Assembly (NCBI RefSeq): GCF_000009625.1
Contig: NC_002678.2
Location: 4,558,001 to 4,622,000, forward strand
Source: Mesorhizobium japonicum MAFF 303099
Lineage (GTDB): Bacteria > Pseudomonadota > Alphaproteobacteria > Rhizobiales > Rhizobiaceae
DNA length: 64,000 nt
Reading direction: 5' to 3'
Positions within the stretch are counted from its first letter, which is position 1; each line of letters opens with the position of its first letter. This document shows, one piece after another, positions 52,315-60,527 of the stretch. The notes beneath the pieces were generated by a model. The model made no database searches. It had not been told where the DNA came from and saw nothing but the letters and a program-made list of their open reading frames with translations. The position numbers and the translations under genes were made by a program.

Positions 52315-55300
52315 TTAGATCCCAATGCCCCGCCCCTTGCCGATGCCATGGCTGAACGCCAGTTCCGCGCCCAAGCGACGACCCGAATCCACGTTGATGC
52401 CAAGCTCGCGTTTGCGGTTTGCCAGTAGGGATTCAAGTTGAGGGTCGCGTTCAAGGCTCTTGGCCATATCGGACATCGCCGAACGCGTTGACTTGTAGCC
52501 GGACATGTCGCCGGCTTGGTATTGGTGCTGGCTTGTCCGGTGGAGCTTCTGCCAACGTTCCACGAAACGGTCGGCGCGGCGGCCCGGATCGTTGTCCATA
52601 CCGGTACGGATTTCCGTCTCAAGCTGGAGAGCAAGAACGATGCGACTGACGCGGCCGGCCCCCGCTTCACGGACAAGCTCGGGATTCTTGACGTAGGCCG
52701 CTTCGGCATCGCGCCAGCCATGAGGCCGAACCTTCTCGAAAGCGCTACGGGCATCCCTCAATTCGCGCAGCTGGTCGGGACTGCCCTGCCCGTCCGCATT
52801 TCCAGTACTGAGGATCGCGTCGAGCGCGCGCGCGTGACGCACAAGCGCCTGGGTTCGAGCGCTGCGCAACGCCGCTTCCCCGTCCACCGGCAAGTCAGTG
52901 TCGCGCGACACTCCCCTGGCAGAAGGATCTCTTTCCGGCGTGGCGCCAACACCTCCCATCCGCGCCCCAACATTTTCCCTTCCCGGCCCAGGTTCACGTT
53001 CCTGCATGGGCTCCGCTTCTCCAGGCGAGCGCAACCCGTCCAGCAGTCCGCCGATCCTGTCACGCAACTTCTCCGGAACGACCCGGCGCACGATCTCGAC
53101 CAGGCGCTCGCGGAACGTGATGCCGCGCCGCTCGGCATAGCTCTGCGCCGGGTCGATCCGCTCGTATTCCGACGCCATGTCCTTGGCGCGGTCCCGTGAC
53201 AGCGCACGGACCAGCCGCTCCCGCGTACTGAAGTCGTCGTCGCCGTAGTGCAGGTTCATCCCGTCGCGATGCCGCGACAGGGCGACGTAGCTGCCATGCG
53301 CATCCATCCCAGGCGTGGCGAGCACATAGGTCCGGTCGACGGTCATGCCCTGCGCCTTGTGGATGGTGGCCGCATAGCCGTGGTCGATGTGGGCGTAATC
53401 TTTCAGATCGAACCGTACGGACCTGCCGTCGTCGGTGCGCGCCGTCATGCTTTGTGTACTGACCTCTTCGATAACGCCGAGCGTGCCGTTCTTGACGCCG
53501 AGACCGCGCTCGTTGCGCAGGAACATGATACGGTCGCCGCCTGCGAAGGTCCGTGCACCGCGCTCGACATGCACGTGAACGTCGTCGCCGAGATCGCCGG
53601 CAGCGCGCATGCGCTCACGCGCTGCCTGGTTGAGCGCGCGCACTTCGTCGTTTGTGTGGGTGAGAATGATCCGGCTTGCCTGTGGTTGTGCCTGCCTGTC
53701 GCGATCCCAGCGCTCGACGAGATCACTGCGCGCCTCGTCGCGCGTCACAGCCTGATGCACCATGCCTTGGACGTCGTAGGTGCTGATAGCGGCGCCGATC
53801 CTGCCGGTTGCAAGATCGCGCGTGGCGTCACGCTGCCAATCCTCGCGCTGCCGGCGCACCTGGCCGATTTCGACACCGCCATGTCGCTGATGGATGGAAC
53901 GGAATGCAGCGCCGGCTTCGATTGCCTGCAACTGCTGCGGATCGCCGACCAGCACGACCTTCGCGCCAACGTCAGCCGCATGGGAAAGCACGCGCTCCAA
54001 CTGGCGCGTGCCGACCATGCCGGCCTCATCGATCACCAGGACATCGCGCGCGGTGAGCAGATCCCTACCCTGTTCCCACCCATGCTCCATACTGGCTATG
54101 GTGCGTGACGAGATGCCTGAACCGCCTTCCAGATTCTCGGCGGCGATGCCGGAGAGTGCCGCACCTCGAACCTCATAGCCCGCTGCTGCCCATGCCTGGC
54201 GCGCAACGCCCAGCATGGCGCTCTTACCCGTTCCGGCAAAGCCGACGACGACACCAAGACCGCGGCCGTCGGTGATATGCGCAAGCGCATCGGTCTGCTC
54301 GCCCGAAAGGATAAGACCGCGTTGCGCAGCCCGGGCCAGTACTGCCTCGCGATATGCGTCACTCACCGCGTGACGCTCGTCCAAATCCATACGCTCCGCA
54401 GCGCGGTGAAGGCGCTGTTCGGTGTCGATCATCTGCCTGGTGGTGAAACGGTCTTCGCCGCGTCCGTCCTTGCCGAGTTCGACCAGATGGGGTGCGTTGC
54501 CGATGGCTGCCACGACCGCGTTGAACTGCTCCATTCCATCGCTGTGGCGATGCGAGAACTTCGCGATGTCTTTTCGGGTGAAGGTCGATTGCTGATGCGT
54601 GATGGCATCGAGTGCCACGGATGGATCGGCAATGATGCGCGCACCATTGTTGCGCGCGATCTCGCGATGCAGTTCGGCGCGATCTGCTTCACTATCGCCA
54701 GCAGCAAGGCCACTGCCCTCGATGCGTTGAGCCGGTGCACCAATCTGGGTTTGCGGCTCCAGCGCAATGCCCTGCGCTTCCAGACTGCGATGGTCTATGC
54801 GTGCGTCGATATCGAGATCGGCCAGGCGCTCATTGGCCAGCTCCGCCCACCGCTCGCGCCAGCGCTCGACCAGCTGGGTAGCATTCCAGCCTCGAACCTT
54901 CGCCCCAAAGCCATTCTCGTCGACGGCCCGCATGGTCAGCATGACATGAGCGTGCGGCTTGGGACTGCCATCCTCTGCCCTGTCCCAATGCACATTGAGA
55001 TCGGCGGCCATGCCCTTGCTGACAAACTCGACTTGTACAAAGTCGCGCGCCAGTTCGATGCCTTGCGCCTGGCCGAGTTCGCGCGGCAGGGCAAACTCGA
55101 CCTCGCGGGCAAGCTGCGCGTCCTTGCGTGCCTCGAACGCCTCGACATCGTTCCACAGCCTCTCGCGGTCGCGCCAGGCCTCCGGTGCATCCTCCGGCAG
55201 CATCACCTCGGAATGGACGACACCGCGCTTGGCGGAGAAGTCGTGGCTGCGTTCGATGCGCTCGTCGCGCAGCCGCGACGCTGAACGGTAGGCGGCCGAC

Positions 55301-55362
55301 GCGACAGCGCTTGAGCCGGCCTTGCGGCCAATGACCTTGACGTGAAGATGATAGATCGCCAT
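52315..55362 (-). CDS. traA: Ti-type conjugative relaxase/helicase TraA
   Basis: Protein of 1015 residues from the ATG at 55362. The N-terminal MobA/MobL relaxase domain starts MAIYHLHVKVIGRKAGSSAV and has the Tyr in AYRSASRLRD and the histidine motif SPKPHAHVMLTMRAVDENGF. The helicase part has Walker A in VVVGFAGTGKSAMLGVARQA, VLVIDEAGMVGTRQLERVLS, LVGDPQQLQAIEAGAAF and the RecD-type YAATIHKAQGMTVDRTYVL. The C-terminal ~250 residues are charged and helical. The length is close to Ti-plasmid TraA (about 1100). It is divergent from traC/traD with an oriT between. The enzyme nicks oriT and unwinds the transferred strand. Confidence 0.95.
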   Translation of the reverse strand: MAIYHLHVKVIGRKAGSSAVASAAYRSASRLRDERIERSHDFSAKRGVVHSEVMLPEDAPEAWRDRERLWNDVEAFEARKDAQLAREVEFALPRELGQAQGIELARDFVQVEFVSKGMAADLNVHWDRAEDGSPKPHAHVMLTMRAVDENGFGAKVRGWNATQLVERWRERWAELANERLADLDIDARIDHRSLEAQGIALEPQTQIGAPAQRIEGSGLAAGDSEADRAELHREIARNNGARIIADPSVALDAITHQQSTFTRKDIAKFSHRHSDGMEQFNAVVAAIGNAPHLVELGKDGRGEDRFTTRQMIDTEQRLHRAAERMDLDERHAVSDAYREAVLARAAQRGLILSGEQTDALAHITDGRGLGVVVGFAGTGKSAMLGVARQAWAAAGYEVRGAALSGIAAENLEGGSGISSRTIASMEHGWEQGRDLLTARDVLVIDEAGMVGTRQLERVLSHAADVGAKVVLVGDPQQLQAIEAGAAFRSIHQRHGGVEIGQVRRQREDWQRDATRDLATGRIGAAISTYDVQGMVHQAVTRDEARSDLVERWDRDRQAQPQASRIILTHTNDEVRALNQAARERMRAAGDLGDDVHVHVERGARTFAGGDRIMFLRNERGLGVKNGTLGVIEEVSTQSMTARTDDGRSVRFDLKDYAHIDHGYAATIHKAQGMTVDRTYVLATPGMDAHGSYVALSRHRDGMNLHYGDDDFSTRERLVRALSRDRAKDMASEYERIDPAQSYAERRGITFRERLVEIVRRVVPEKLRDRIGGLLDGLRSPGEAEPMQEREPGPGRENVGARMGGVGATPERDPSARGVSRDTDLPVDGEAALRSARTQALVRHARALDAILSTGNADGQGSPDQLRELRDARSAFEKVRPHGWRDAEAAYVKNPELVREAGAGRVSRIVLALQLETEIRTGMDNDPGRRADRFVERWQKLHRTSQHQYQAGDMSGYKSTRSAMSDMAKSLERDPQLESLLANRKRELGINVDSGRRLGAELAFSHGIGKGRGIGI

Positions 55363-55390
55363 CGCGACCAGATCATTTGCACGGCAAAGC

Positions 55391-55457
55391 GGACGTCGGC
55401 ACGACGTATAAGCGCGCCCTCCCTCGAAAAAATCTCGGGATGGACCAGCCCATCCCG
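55391..55457. other. Origin of transfer (oriT), RSF1010/Ti type
   Basis: Between divergent traA and traC. An inverted repeat ACGTCG (55393-55398) / CGACGT (55402-55407) with a 3-base loop is followed at once by ATAAGCGCGCCCTCCC. This matches the hairpin plus TAAGTGCGCCCT nick region of RSF1010 and Ti-plasmid oriT. By analogy the nick would fall near 55416/55417. A second inverted repeat CGGGATGG / CCATCCCG lies at 55436-55457 and could be an accessory protein site. Confidence 0.8.
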
Positions 55458-55534
55458 GGTTGTCTCGGCAACGCTGAAGCCTTCCGGCACACGCTCGCCT
55501 ATCATTGCCACATCGACAATCAATGGAGAAAGCC

Positions 55535-55861
55535 ATGCGGAAACCACGGGACTTCGACGCGGAACTGAAGGCGCTGGAAGAAAAAGCGCGCGAGCTGAAA
55601 ACGCGAAAGGTGCAGCAACTTGGCGAACTGGTGATCGCCACCGGCGCCGATCAGCTCAGCACCGACGAACTGGCCGGCGCACTGGTCGCAATCGCTGAGA
55701 CGAAAGACGCCTCAAAGCGTGAGGCATGGGCCAAGCGTGGAGTGATGTTTTTCGAAAGCAGGTCCCGGCGAACTGCTCCGGCATCTCACCACAACAATCG
55801 CAGCGCTCCAGCACAACCGGGCAGCCCACAATCGCCGGCAGGCGGCACAGGCTCGCAATGA
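55535..55861 (+). CDS. traC: Conjugal transfer accessory protein TraC
   Basis: Protein of 108 residues from the ATG at 55535 with GGAG seven bases upstream. The N-terminal half is a charged coiled helix, DFDAELKALEEKARELKTRK, followed by a ribbon or helix domain VQQLGELVIATGADQLSTDE. The proline/serine-rich tail is probably disordered. Similar proteins sit in the Ti-type relaxosome and help load TraA at oriT. The stop is one base from the traD start. C and D names follow gene order and the IELGGLV-type motif of TraD. Confidence 0.82.
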   Translation: MRKPRDFDAELKALEEKARELKTRKVQQLGELVIATGADQLSTDELAGALVAIAETKDASKREAWAKRGVMFFESRSRRTAPASHHNNRSAPAQPGSPQSPAGGTGSQ

Positions 55862-55862
55862 C

Positions 55863-56111
55863 ATGCGCACGTGGCAGGTCGAGCGCCGAAAACGCACCCG
55901 ACATCTGATCGAACTCGGCGGTCTCGTCGCCAAAGCCGGCATCGTCGAGCTGACCAATGACGATCGCGCCACCATCTATGGCGCCCTGCTTTGGATCGCC
56001 GCCAAGCTCAAAAGCGAAGGTGGAGAACACGCGCGGGCGCTGTGGGTCGAAAAGGCGAAAGCGGCCCTCGCAACGGCGCGGATTGAAGAGCCAAATGGTT
56101 TACGAACATAG
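55863..56111 (+). CDS. traD: Conjugal transfer protein TraD
   Basis: Small protein of 82 residues. MRTWQVERRKRTRHLIELGG, then LVAKAGIVELTNDDRATIYG matches the core RRK-IELGGLV-KAG of Ti-type TraD, followed by ALLWIAAKLKSEGGEHARAL. It is the last transfer gene on this side. In complete systems traG (coupling protein) comes next, but here a unique stretch and a YidB gene follow. Confidence 0.88.
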   Translation: MRTWQVERRKRTRHLIELGGLVAKAGIVELTNDDRATIYGALLWIAAKLKSEGGEHARALWVEKAKAALATARIEEPNGLRT

Positions 56112-56527
56112 CGGTGTCTGCGCCCGCTGTCGCGCCTGCGGTCGATGCTAGGTTCTTAAATCTTGAAGTCTCGCAGGGAGCCGTGTCCGGGCGGTCCGGG
56201 CGCGCAGGATCGAAGAGCTTCCAAGAATCAAGTCGAGAAAGAAAAGGATCCGCTCTCGCCGTAGTCGTAAAGCTCGGCACTGTTGCCGGTCACTGTTAGC
56301 TCGAAATGGGAACTGCTCCCATAGTCGTAGCCGTCATATCGCCCGCCTTGTTGCGGCCATCATCGGCCGCGTGAAGCACTTGTGCGGCGAAGAGGATCTG
56401 CGACACGCTTCCTTGCAGGATTTCCGGCTGGAGACGGACTGAACGCATTGGGAGCTCTAGTCGACCCGAACGGGTGGAACCTTTGCCAGCACGAAACCTT
56501 CTCCTTGTGACCCTAGGAGGAAAACGA
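56112..56527. other. Region downstream of traD where traG would be expected
   Basis: 416 bases without a supported gene. Neither strand shows recognisable TraG sequence. A short palindrome-like stretch GAACTGCTCCCATAG is all that stands out. Taken as the likely right breakpoint of the transfer module. Confidence 0.4.
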
Positions 56528-56983
56528 ATGGCAAATCTTGGAAGAATGGCTGTCGCCATACTCGGCATTCTGGCCTATCAAAATCGCGACAAGATCGGAG
56601 ACTTGATCCGCGGTGGGGGAAATACCGATCCGAACAATCCTCAAGGCGGGCTCTTGGATCAGGTATCCAAGAGTGTCTCGGGGACGGCGTTGGGGGACAT
56701 CCTCGACCGCTTCAGGAATGCGGGAGCAGGGTCGAAAGTGGATTCGTGGGTCAGTCGCGGCCCGAACCAGCCGATCGACCCGAAAGATGTCGAAACAGCG
56801 ATAGACGAGGACACTCTCACATCGCTTTCCATGCAAACTGGCCTGTCGCGCGACGAACTGATTGCCAGGATCACGAAAGACCTGCCGGAGGCGGTCGACA
56901 AGCTGACTCCAAATGGCGAACTGCCAGCACCCACTGATGAGATTACACTCCTCGATCAGGTGCCGCCACGCACAGGAACCTAA
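56528..56983 (+). CDS. YidB family protein (DUF937-related)
   Basis: Protein of 151 residues from the ATG at 56528 with an AGGAGG seven bases upstream. A short hydrophobic segment (GRMAVAILGILAYQNRDKIG) is followed by a glycine/asparagine-rich linker and the YidB core: GTALGDILDRFRNAGAGSKV, DSWVSRGPNQPIDPKDVETA, LSMQTGLSRDELIARITKDL, PEAVDKLTPNGELPAPTDEI. YidB proteins are small soluble proteins without firmly known function. Confidence 0.87.
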   Translation: MANLGRMAVAILGILAYQNRDKIGDLIRGGGNTDPNNPQGGLLDQVSKSVSGTALGDILDRFRNAGAGSKVDSWVSRGPNQPIDPKDVETAIDEDTLTSLSMQTGLSRDELIARITKDLPEAVDKLTPNGELPAPTDEITLLDQVPPRTGT

Positions 56984-57052
56984 CCTGATCGTGCGACAGA
57001 ACATTGTTTGCGGGGCAACATTCAAAGGTCGGTCAGCCAACGGAGGCTTTCC

Positions 57053-57268
57053 ATGACCCGAAGACGAGTGGACAAGGAACGATTCGAGCGCGCCGATCGT
57101 GAGGCTAAAATTGCGATTGAGGCGTAGCGTCAAAGCCGAATTGTCAAGACAGCGCTGCTCCGGGAAGAGCGGCTGTCTGTTGAGCAAGCGGTTGAGAAGC
57201 CTGCGCGGGCTAACCGTCGGCCAGCGGCCGCAAAGAAGCCAGCACGAAAGGTTATCGCGGTCGAGTGA
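57053..57268 (+). pseudogene. Small basic protein interrupted by an in-frame amber codon
   Basis: Starts at the ATG at 57053 with CGGAGG upstream and reads MTRRRVDKERFERADREAKI, then AIEA. TAG at 57125-57127 is followed, still in frame, by RQSRIVKTALLREERLSVEQ and a Lys/Ala-rich tail AAAKKPARKVIAVE ending TGA at 57266. The continuous charged helical character on both sides of the stop suggests a recent change, for example GAG to TAG. Repaired length 71 residues. I recall similar small rhizobial proteins without function. Confidence 0.6.
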
Positions 57269-57304
57269 GGCGGAACTTAAGACCGCGAGTGAGCTTTAGA
57301 CTCA

Positions 57305-57525
57305 ATGAGCACGCGCGGAATCAACTTCCTGCATCAGTGGATAGCCAACAACGTGCCCGAGACCACGAAACCGGATGCTGTCTCTATTTCCGAGATCACC
57401 CACAAGCTATTTTCCGACGCCAAAGCCCTCGGGATCAAGCGTGAGGACATCGATGAAGAGGTCGAGAGCCTTACCGCACACTGTTCGATTGGATTGTGCA
57501 TTTCGACCCTGGCTTGACGGAATAG
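57305..57525 (+). pseudogene. DUF768 protein, frameshifted near the C-terminus
   Basis: MSTRGINFLHQWIANNVPET, then SISEITHKLFSDAKALGIKR and EDIDEEVES is a DUF768 start. The frame then gives an unrelated tail (LTAHCSIGLC...). One base shifted, the DNA encodes PYRTLFDWIVHFDPGLTE and a TAG at 57523, the kind of ending expected for the family. The span of 221 bases is one short of a multiple of three, and the lesion is at about 57470, AGCCTTAC for expected AGCCCTTAC. DUF768 is a small family known mainly from Mesorhizobium, role unknown. Confidence 0.78.
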
Positions 57526-58091
57526 CCTTGCCACCAATCTCTTGAGCCCGCCGCCGGGGTTCGACGGCGGGCAAGCAAACGGCTGTAAATCCCTTGCGAG
57601 GATCTCGGCCGCCCACCTATATTACAACTCGCTGATGTATGCGGTTGCGTCAAGAGCCTTTCCTCATGCTTTCTGAGGACAGGGGACTCCAGTCGTAGTT
57701 GAGCGCACGCTAATATGCCTATAACGTAGGCATTGCGGGCCTATAACCCCGAGACCATACCCACTCGCAATGGACCCGACGTGCGCTTAGGTCCGCCGAC
57801 CTTCATGGCGCGGGTCTATTGGAGCCAAAAATAGTAGAATAAGACAGGTACCACGCAAAAAGCAGGGGCGGATTGGCGGAATGCCGATAACCAGACGCTC
57901 TACCCATTCAACTCGGTCCAAAACTATGCCGGGTTCTCAGCCTTGGTTTTTCCAACTGTTGCCCGACTATCCGCACTTGCGCTTTCGGACAACCGGTTGA
58001 TCAGCATATTCGGAACAAAGCAGCACAGGCTGCGTTTTTTCAGAGACGAGGTCCATCCGTTCAACCGACCGCGTTTGAAGTGGGCAAGAGA
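57526..58091. other. Long intergenic region
   Basis: 566 bases. A perfect 7-bp inverted repeat ATGCCTA / TAGGCAT with a 5-base loop lies at 57715-57733. Composition is lower in GC than core genes. A frame at 57943-58209 has no conservation that I can recognise. No tRNA could be confirmed. Confidence 0.4.
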
Positions 58092-58709
58092 GTGCTCTTT
58101 AGACGCCGAAATCCTGATGGTCTCTTCGAACGATTGCGCATTTATATGTGGCCGCGCCGCTCCTTCTCGCGATCGTTTCAGTATGTTTCAAAGCGTATCC
58201 TCCGGCTGAACGCCACTCCAACGGCCGTCGCGGCGGGGGTGGCGGCTGGGGTTTTCGCGTCTTTCTTTCCACTAGGGTCCCATTTCGCCATTGCCGCCAT
58301 CGTGTGCTGGCTGATTTCAGGAAACATGGTGGCGGCAGGGCTAGGAACATTTGTCTTTGGCAATCCGCTGACCCTCCCGTTTGTTGTGGGAGCGACTTGG
58401 GAGACCGGCAAGATTATGTTGCATGGCCACATGCAAAGTGACGAACGGCCGGCCCATCTGAGTGAGATGTTGCAGACCCTTTCAATTTCGCAACTGTGGG
58501 CACCGGTCTTAAAGCCCATGCTGTGCGGTGCGGTGCCACTCGGGCTGGTTTTTGGCCTGTTGTTCTATGGCATCACCCGCTGTGGCATGACAGCCTTCCG
58601 CGAAAAGAGGCGCAAGCGACTGGCCGAAAAGGGGAGCCTGCTCCAGCAGCAGGAAGACATCGTGTTATCACCCCCTCTGCCCACTCGACATCGCCGTGCT
58701 GGAGGGTGA
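58092..58709 (+). CDS. DUF2062 membrane protein
   Basis: Protein of about 205 residues. The family opening is LFRRRNPDGLFERLRIYMWP, RRSFSRSFQYVSKRILRLNA, TPTAVAAGVAAGVFASFFPL and GSHFAIAAIVCWLISGNMVA, with FVFGNPLTLPFVVGATWETG as the second conserved membrane segment. A third helix and a basic cytoplasmic tail follow. I chose the GTG at 58092 because the family usually begins at this Leu-Phe-Arg-Arg. The frame is open from 58080. Function unknown, often near envelope genes. Confidence 0.88.
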   Translation: MLFRRRNPDGLFERLRIYMWPRRSFSRSFQYVSKRILRLNATPTAVAAGVAAGVFASFFPLGSHFAIAAIVCWLISGNMVAAGLGTFVFGNPLTLPFVVGATWETGKIMLHGHMQSDERPAHLSEMLQTLSISQLWAPVLKPMLCGAVPLGLVFGLLFYGITRCGMTAFREKRRKRLAEKGSLLQQQEDIVLSPPLPTRHRRAGG

Positions 58710-59611
58710 ATCGCGGCAGGGCCGCTGTAGAAATGCGTCCGCTCGTCGGAAATATCGCCGCTATAAGCGCTTCCCTACAATTGGCGGCCCGGATATCTGG
58801 AGCCTCCGTCATGGGTTCCTCGCCGCACTTTATTGATGAACGCCCCGTCTGCCGAATGGCAGCTATACGCCGTGCTCGCCCCGATAGCGGACTGGCCGTT
58901 TCCCCCCATTCGGACAAAGCAGCAAAGAAAAACCCGCCGACCGAAGCCGACGGGCTTTTTTCCTCGTACTACGCGGCTTCCCGGGATGGCCCCCGCCAAC
59001 AATCCAGAAAACTCAAGCGCTGCGGTCACTCGTATCTCAGACCCTCGATCGGCGCTGTAAACCGGTGGCAACAGGCGGCCTGATTTCGCAACGTGAGGCG
59101 TGTTGGCGCCTCCTTTGTGTCGCCTTGAGTGTGTTGGTTCTAAATTGGACGCCAGAATCTTTTGATTCCGATCAAGGCGATGATTTCGCAACTACACTAT
59201 TTCATCCCAAGCTCAGCACCATTTTTCTTGGTGACTTAGTGGTGAAGAAATCCCGGACCCCCTTATCAGTAAAACGGATAATCCCAATTCTCGCTTCTTT
59301 TGCCAGAAAGAGGCCAACCTGCAGTGGACCGTATGGGACCGCGTCGCCGACAGACCTGCCAGCCTCGGCGGACGTGAACTGGTCGGATGCACGTCCTATC
59401 GCGCAAGTGCGGCCGCTTCCCGGTGACGCAGATTTATTCGCATGGGCTGGAGGCAGGTGCGCACCCGCAGCGGCCCGAGCCAGAAACGCCAAAGGGCTCG
59501 GAAGTACGCGCCTCGCGGGACGAGGAAAACTCGCGCCAGTCTTCCTAGCGCCTTCCTCGGCCAGGGACTGTCACCCCCTCCCAGCCGGATGCGACAGGCT
59601 TCTTGGTGCTC
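58710..59611. other. Long region without a supported gene
   Basis: 902 bases. The only clear element is a minus-strand terminator at 58933-58954. A frame on the minus strand (59202-59492) has a protein-like end, PLQVGLFLAKEARIGIIRFT then DKGVRDFFTTKSPRKMVLSL, but no ribosome binding site or relative that I recognise, so it is not called as a gene. Confidence 0.4.
58924..58954 (-). terminator. Intrinsic terminator on the minus strand
   Basis: Minus-strand stem CCCGTCGGC / GTCGGCGGG with a TTCG tetraloop and a following TTTTTCTTT tract. Pairing is complete on the minus strand (with G-T pairs) but broken on the plus strand, which sets the direction. The nearest minus-strand gene ends about 660 bases upstream. 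Confidence 0.7.
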
Positions 59612-60411
59612 TCAGGGCGCGATCCCCCGGCAAGCCCAGGCGACATTGGCAAAGGAACGCGGTCCGTCCGGCTGGCCGGCCTGATATGCTTCGCGCACCG
59701 CCGCCTCGGCTCTCGCGCGATCCGGCGCATCGAGGGACGACAAGAACTTGCCGAACGGGCCCTCGCCTGCGACCATCGGCGACCAATAGTCGTCAAAATT
59801 GCTGTAATCCATCCGGATCATCAGCTGCGTCTCGCTAACCTGCAGAAGCCCTTGCTCAATGAAGGTCGCCTTCATCTCTCCCGGCCTCATCATGGGTTGG
59901 AAGCAATAGCGCTCACGAAACTGGCGGCCGGCTTCGCTGAGCGCCGCAACCGTATCGACCATCATGCGCATGCCCGGCATGCCTCCCAGATGATCCCAGA
60001 CAGAAGCGGCGACGACGCCGCCAGGCCGAACGACGCGGCGCATTTCGGCCACAGCCTTGCCGGCGTCGGTGACGAAATGCAGCACCAGAAGCGCCAGCGC
60101 GCGATCGAAGGCTCCATCGTCAAAGGCCAGCGCGCAGGCGTCGCCCTGCTCAACCTTTATTCTTGGATCAGTGCTGCGCCTGATCGTTTCAGCGACGAAA
60201 ACCGGCGAATCGTCGATGGCGGTGATCTCCTTGAGGTCAGCCGCCTTCAGCAGGGCAAATGTCAGACTGCCAGTGCCGCAGCCGACGTCGAGGATCTTCT
60301 CGCCAGCCGAGATGCCCGCGAAATCTATGAAAAGCGGCGAAGCTTCTGGCTCCATCGGCCCATGAGCTTCTCATAGCCGCTGGCATCATGGACGGTAAAA
60401 GTCGAAGTCAC
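59612..60411 (-). pseudogene. Class I SAM methyltransferase, frameshifted near the N-terminus
   Basis: From a GTG at 60411 with GGAGGGG upstream the reading is VTSTFTVHDASGYEKLMGRW, then SQKL, a typical opening for this methyltransferase family. The frame then ends, while SPLFIDFAGISAGEKILDVG, then CGTGSLTFALL (SAM motif I) continues one base off. The switch near 60340 needs one extra T (AAGCTTCGCC for AAGCTTTCGCC). The span of 800 bases is one short of a multiple of three. The rest is intact to RSFANVAWACRGIAP. An internal ATG at 60355 could give a 247-residue product lacking the N-terminal 24 residues. Confidence 0.8.
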
Positions 60412-60527
60412 TTGTCCCCTCCCTCAATGCAACGCGAACACAGCCTTGTTTGGGCGGCGCGTCGGTTGTGGGAAAGTATAACGCTCGCTAGAGATAACGC
60501 CACCAATGCGCACCCAGTGAGACGAAT

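Noticed and set aside
56313..56458. Minus-strand frame of 49 residues starting MRSVRLQPEILQGS
   Set aside because: Protein-like but without a ribosome binding site or known relative; too short to support on its own.
57860..57935. tRNA-like stretch (GCGGATTGGCGGAATGCCGA on plus, GGGTAGAGCGTCTGG on minus)
   Set aside because: Fragments recall D-arm and anticodon regions, but no complete cloverleaf, T-loop GTTCGA or paired acceptor stem could be drawn on either strand.
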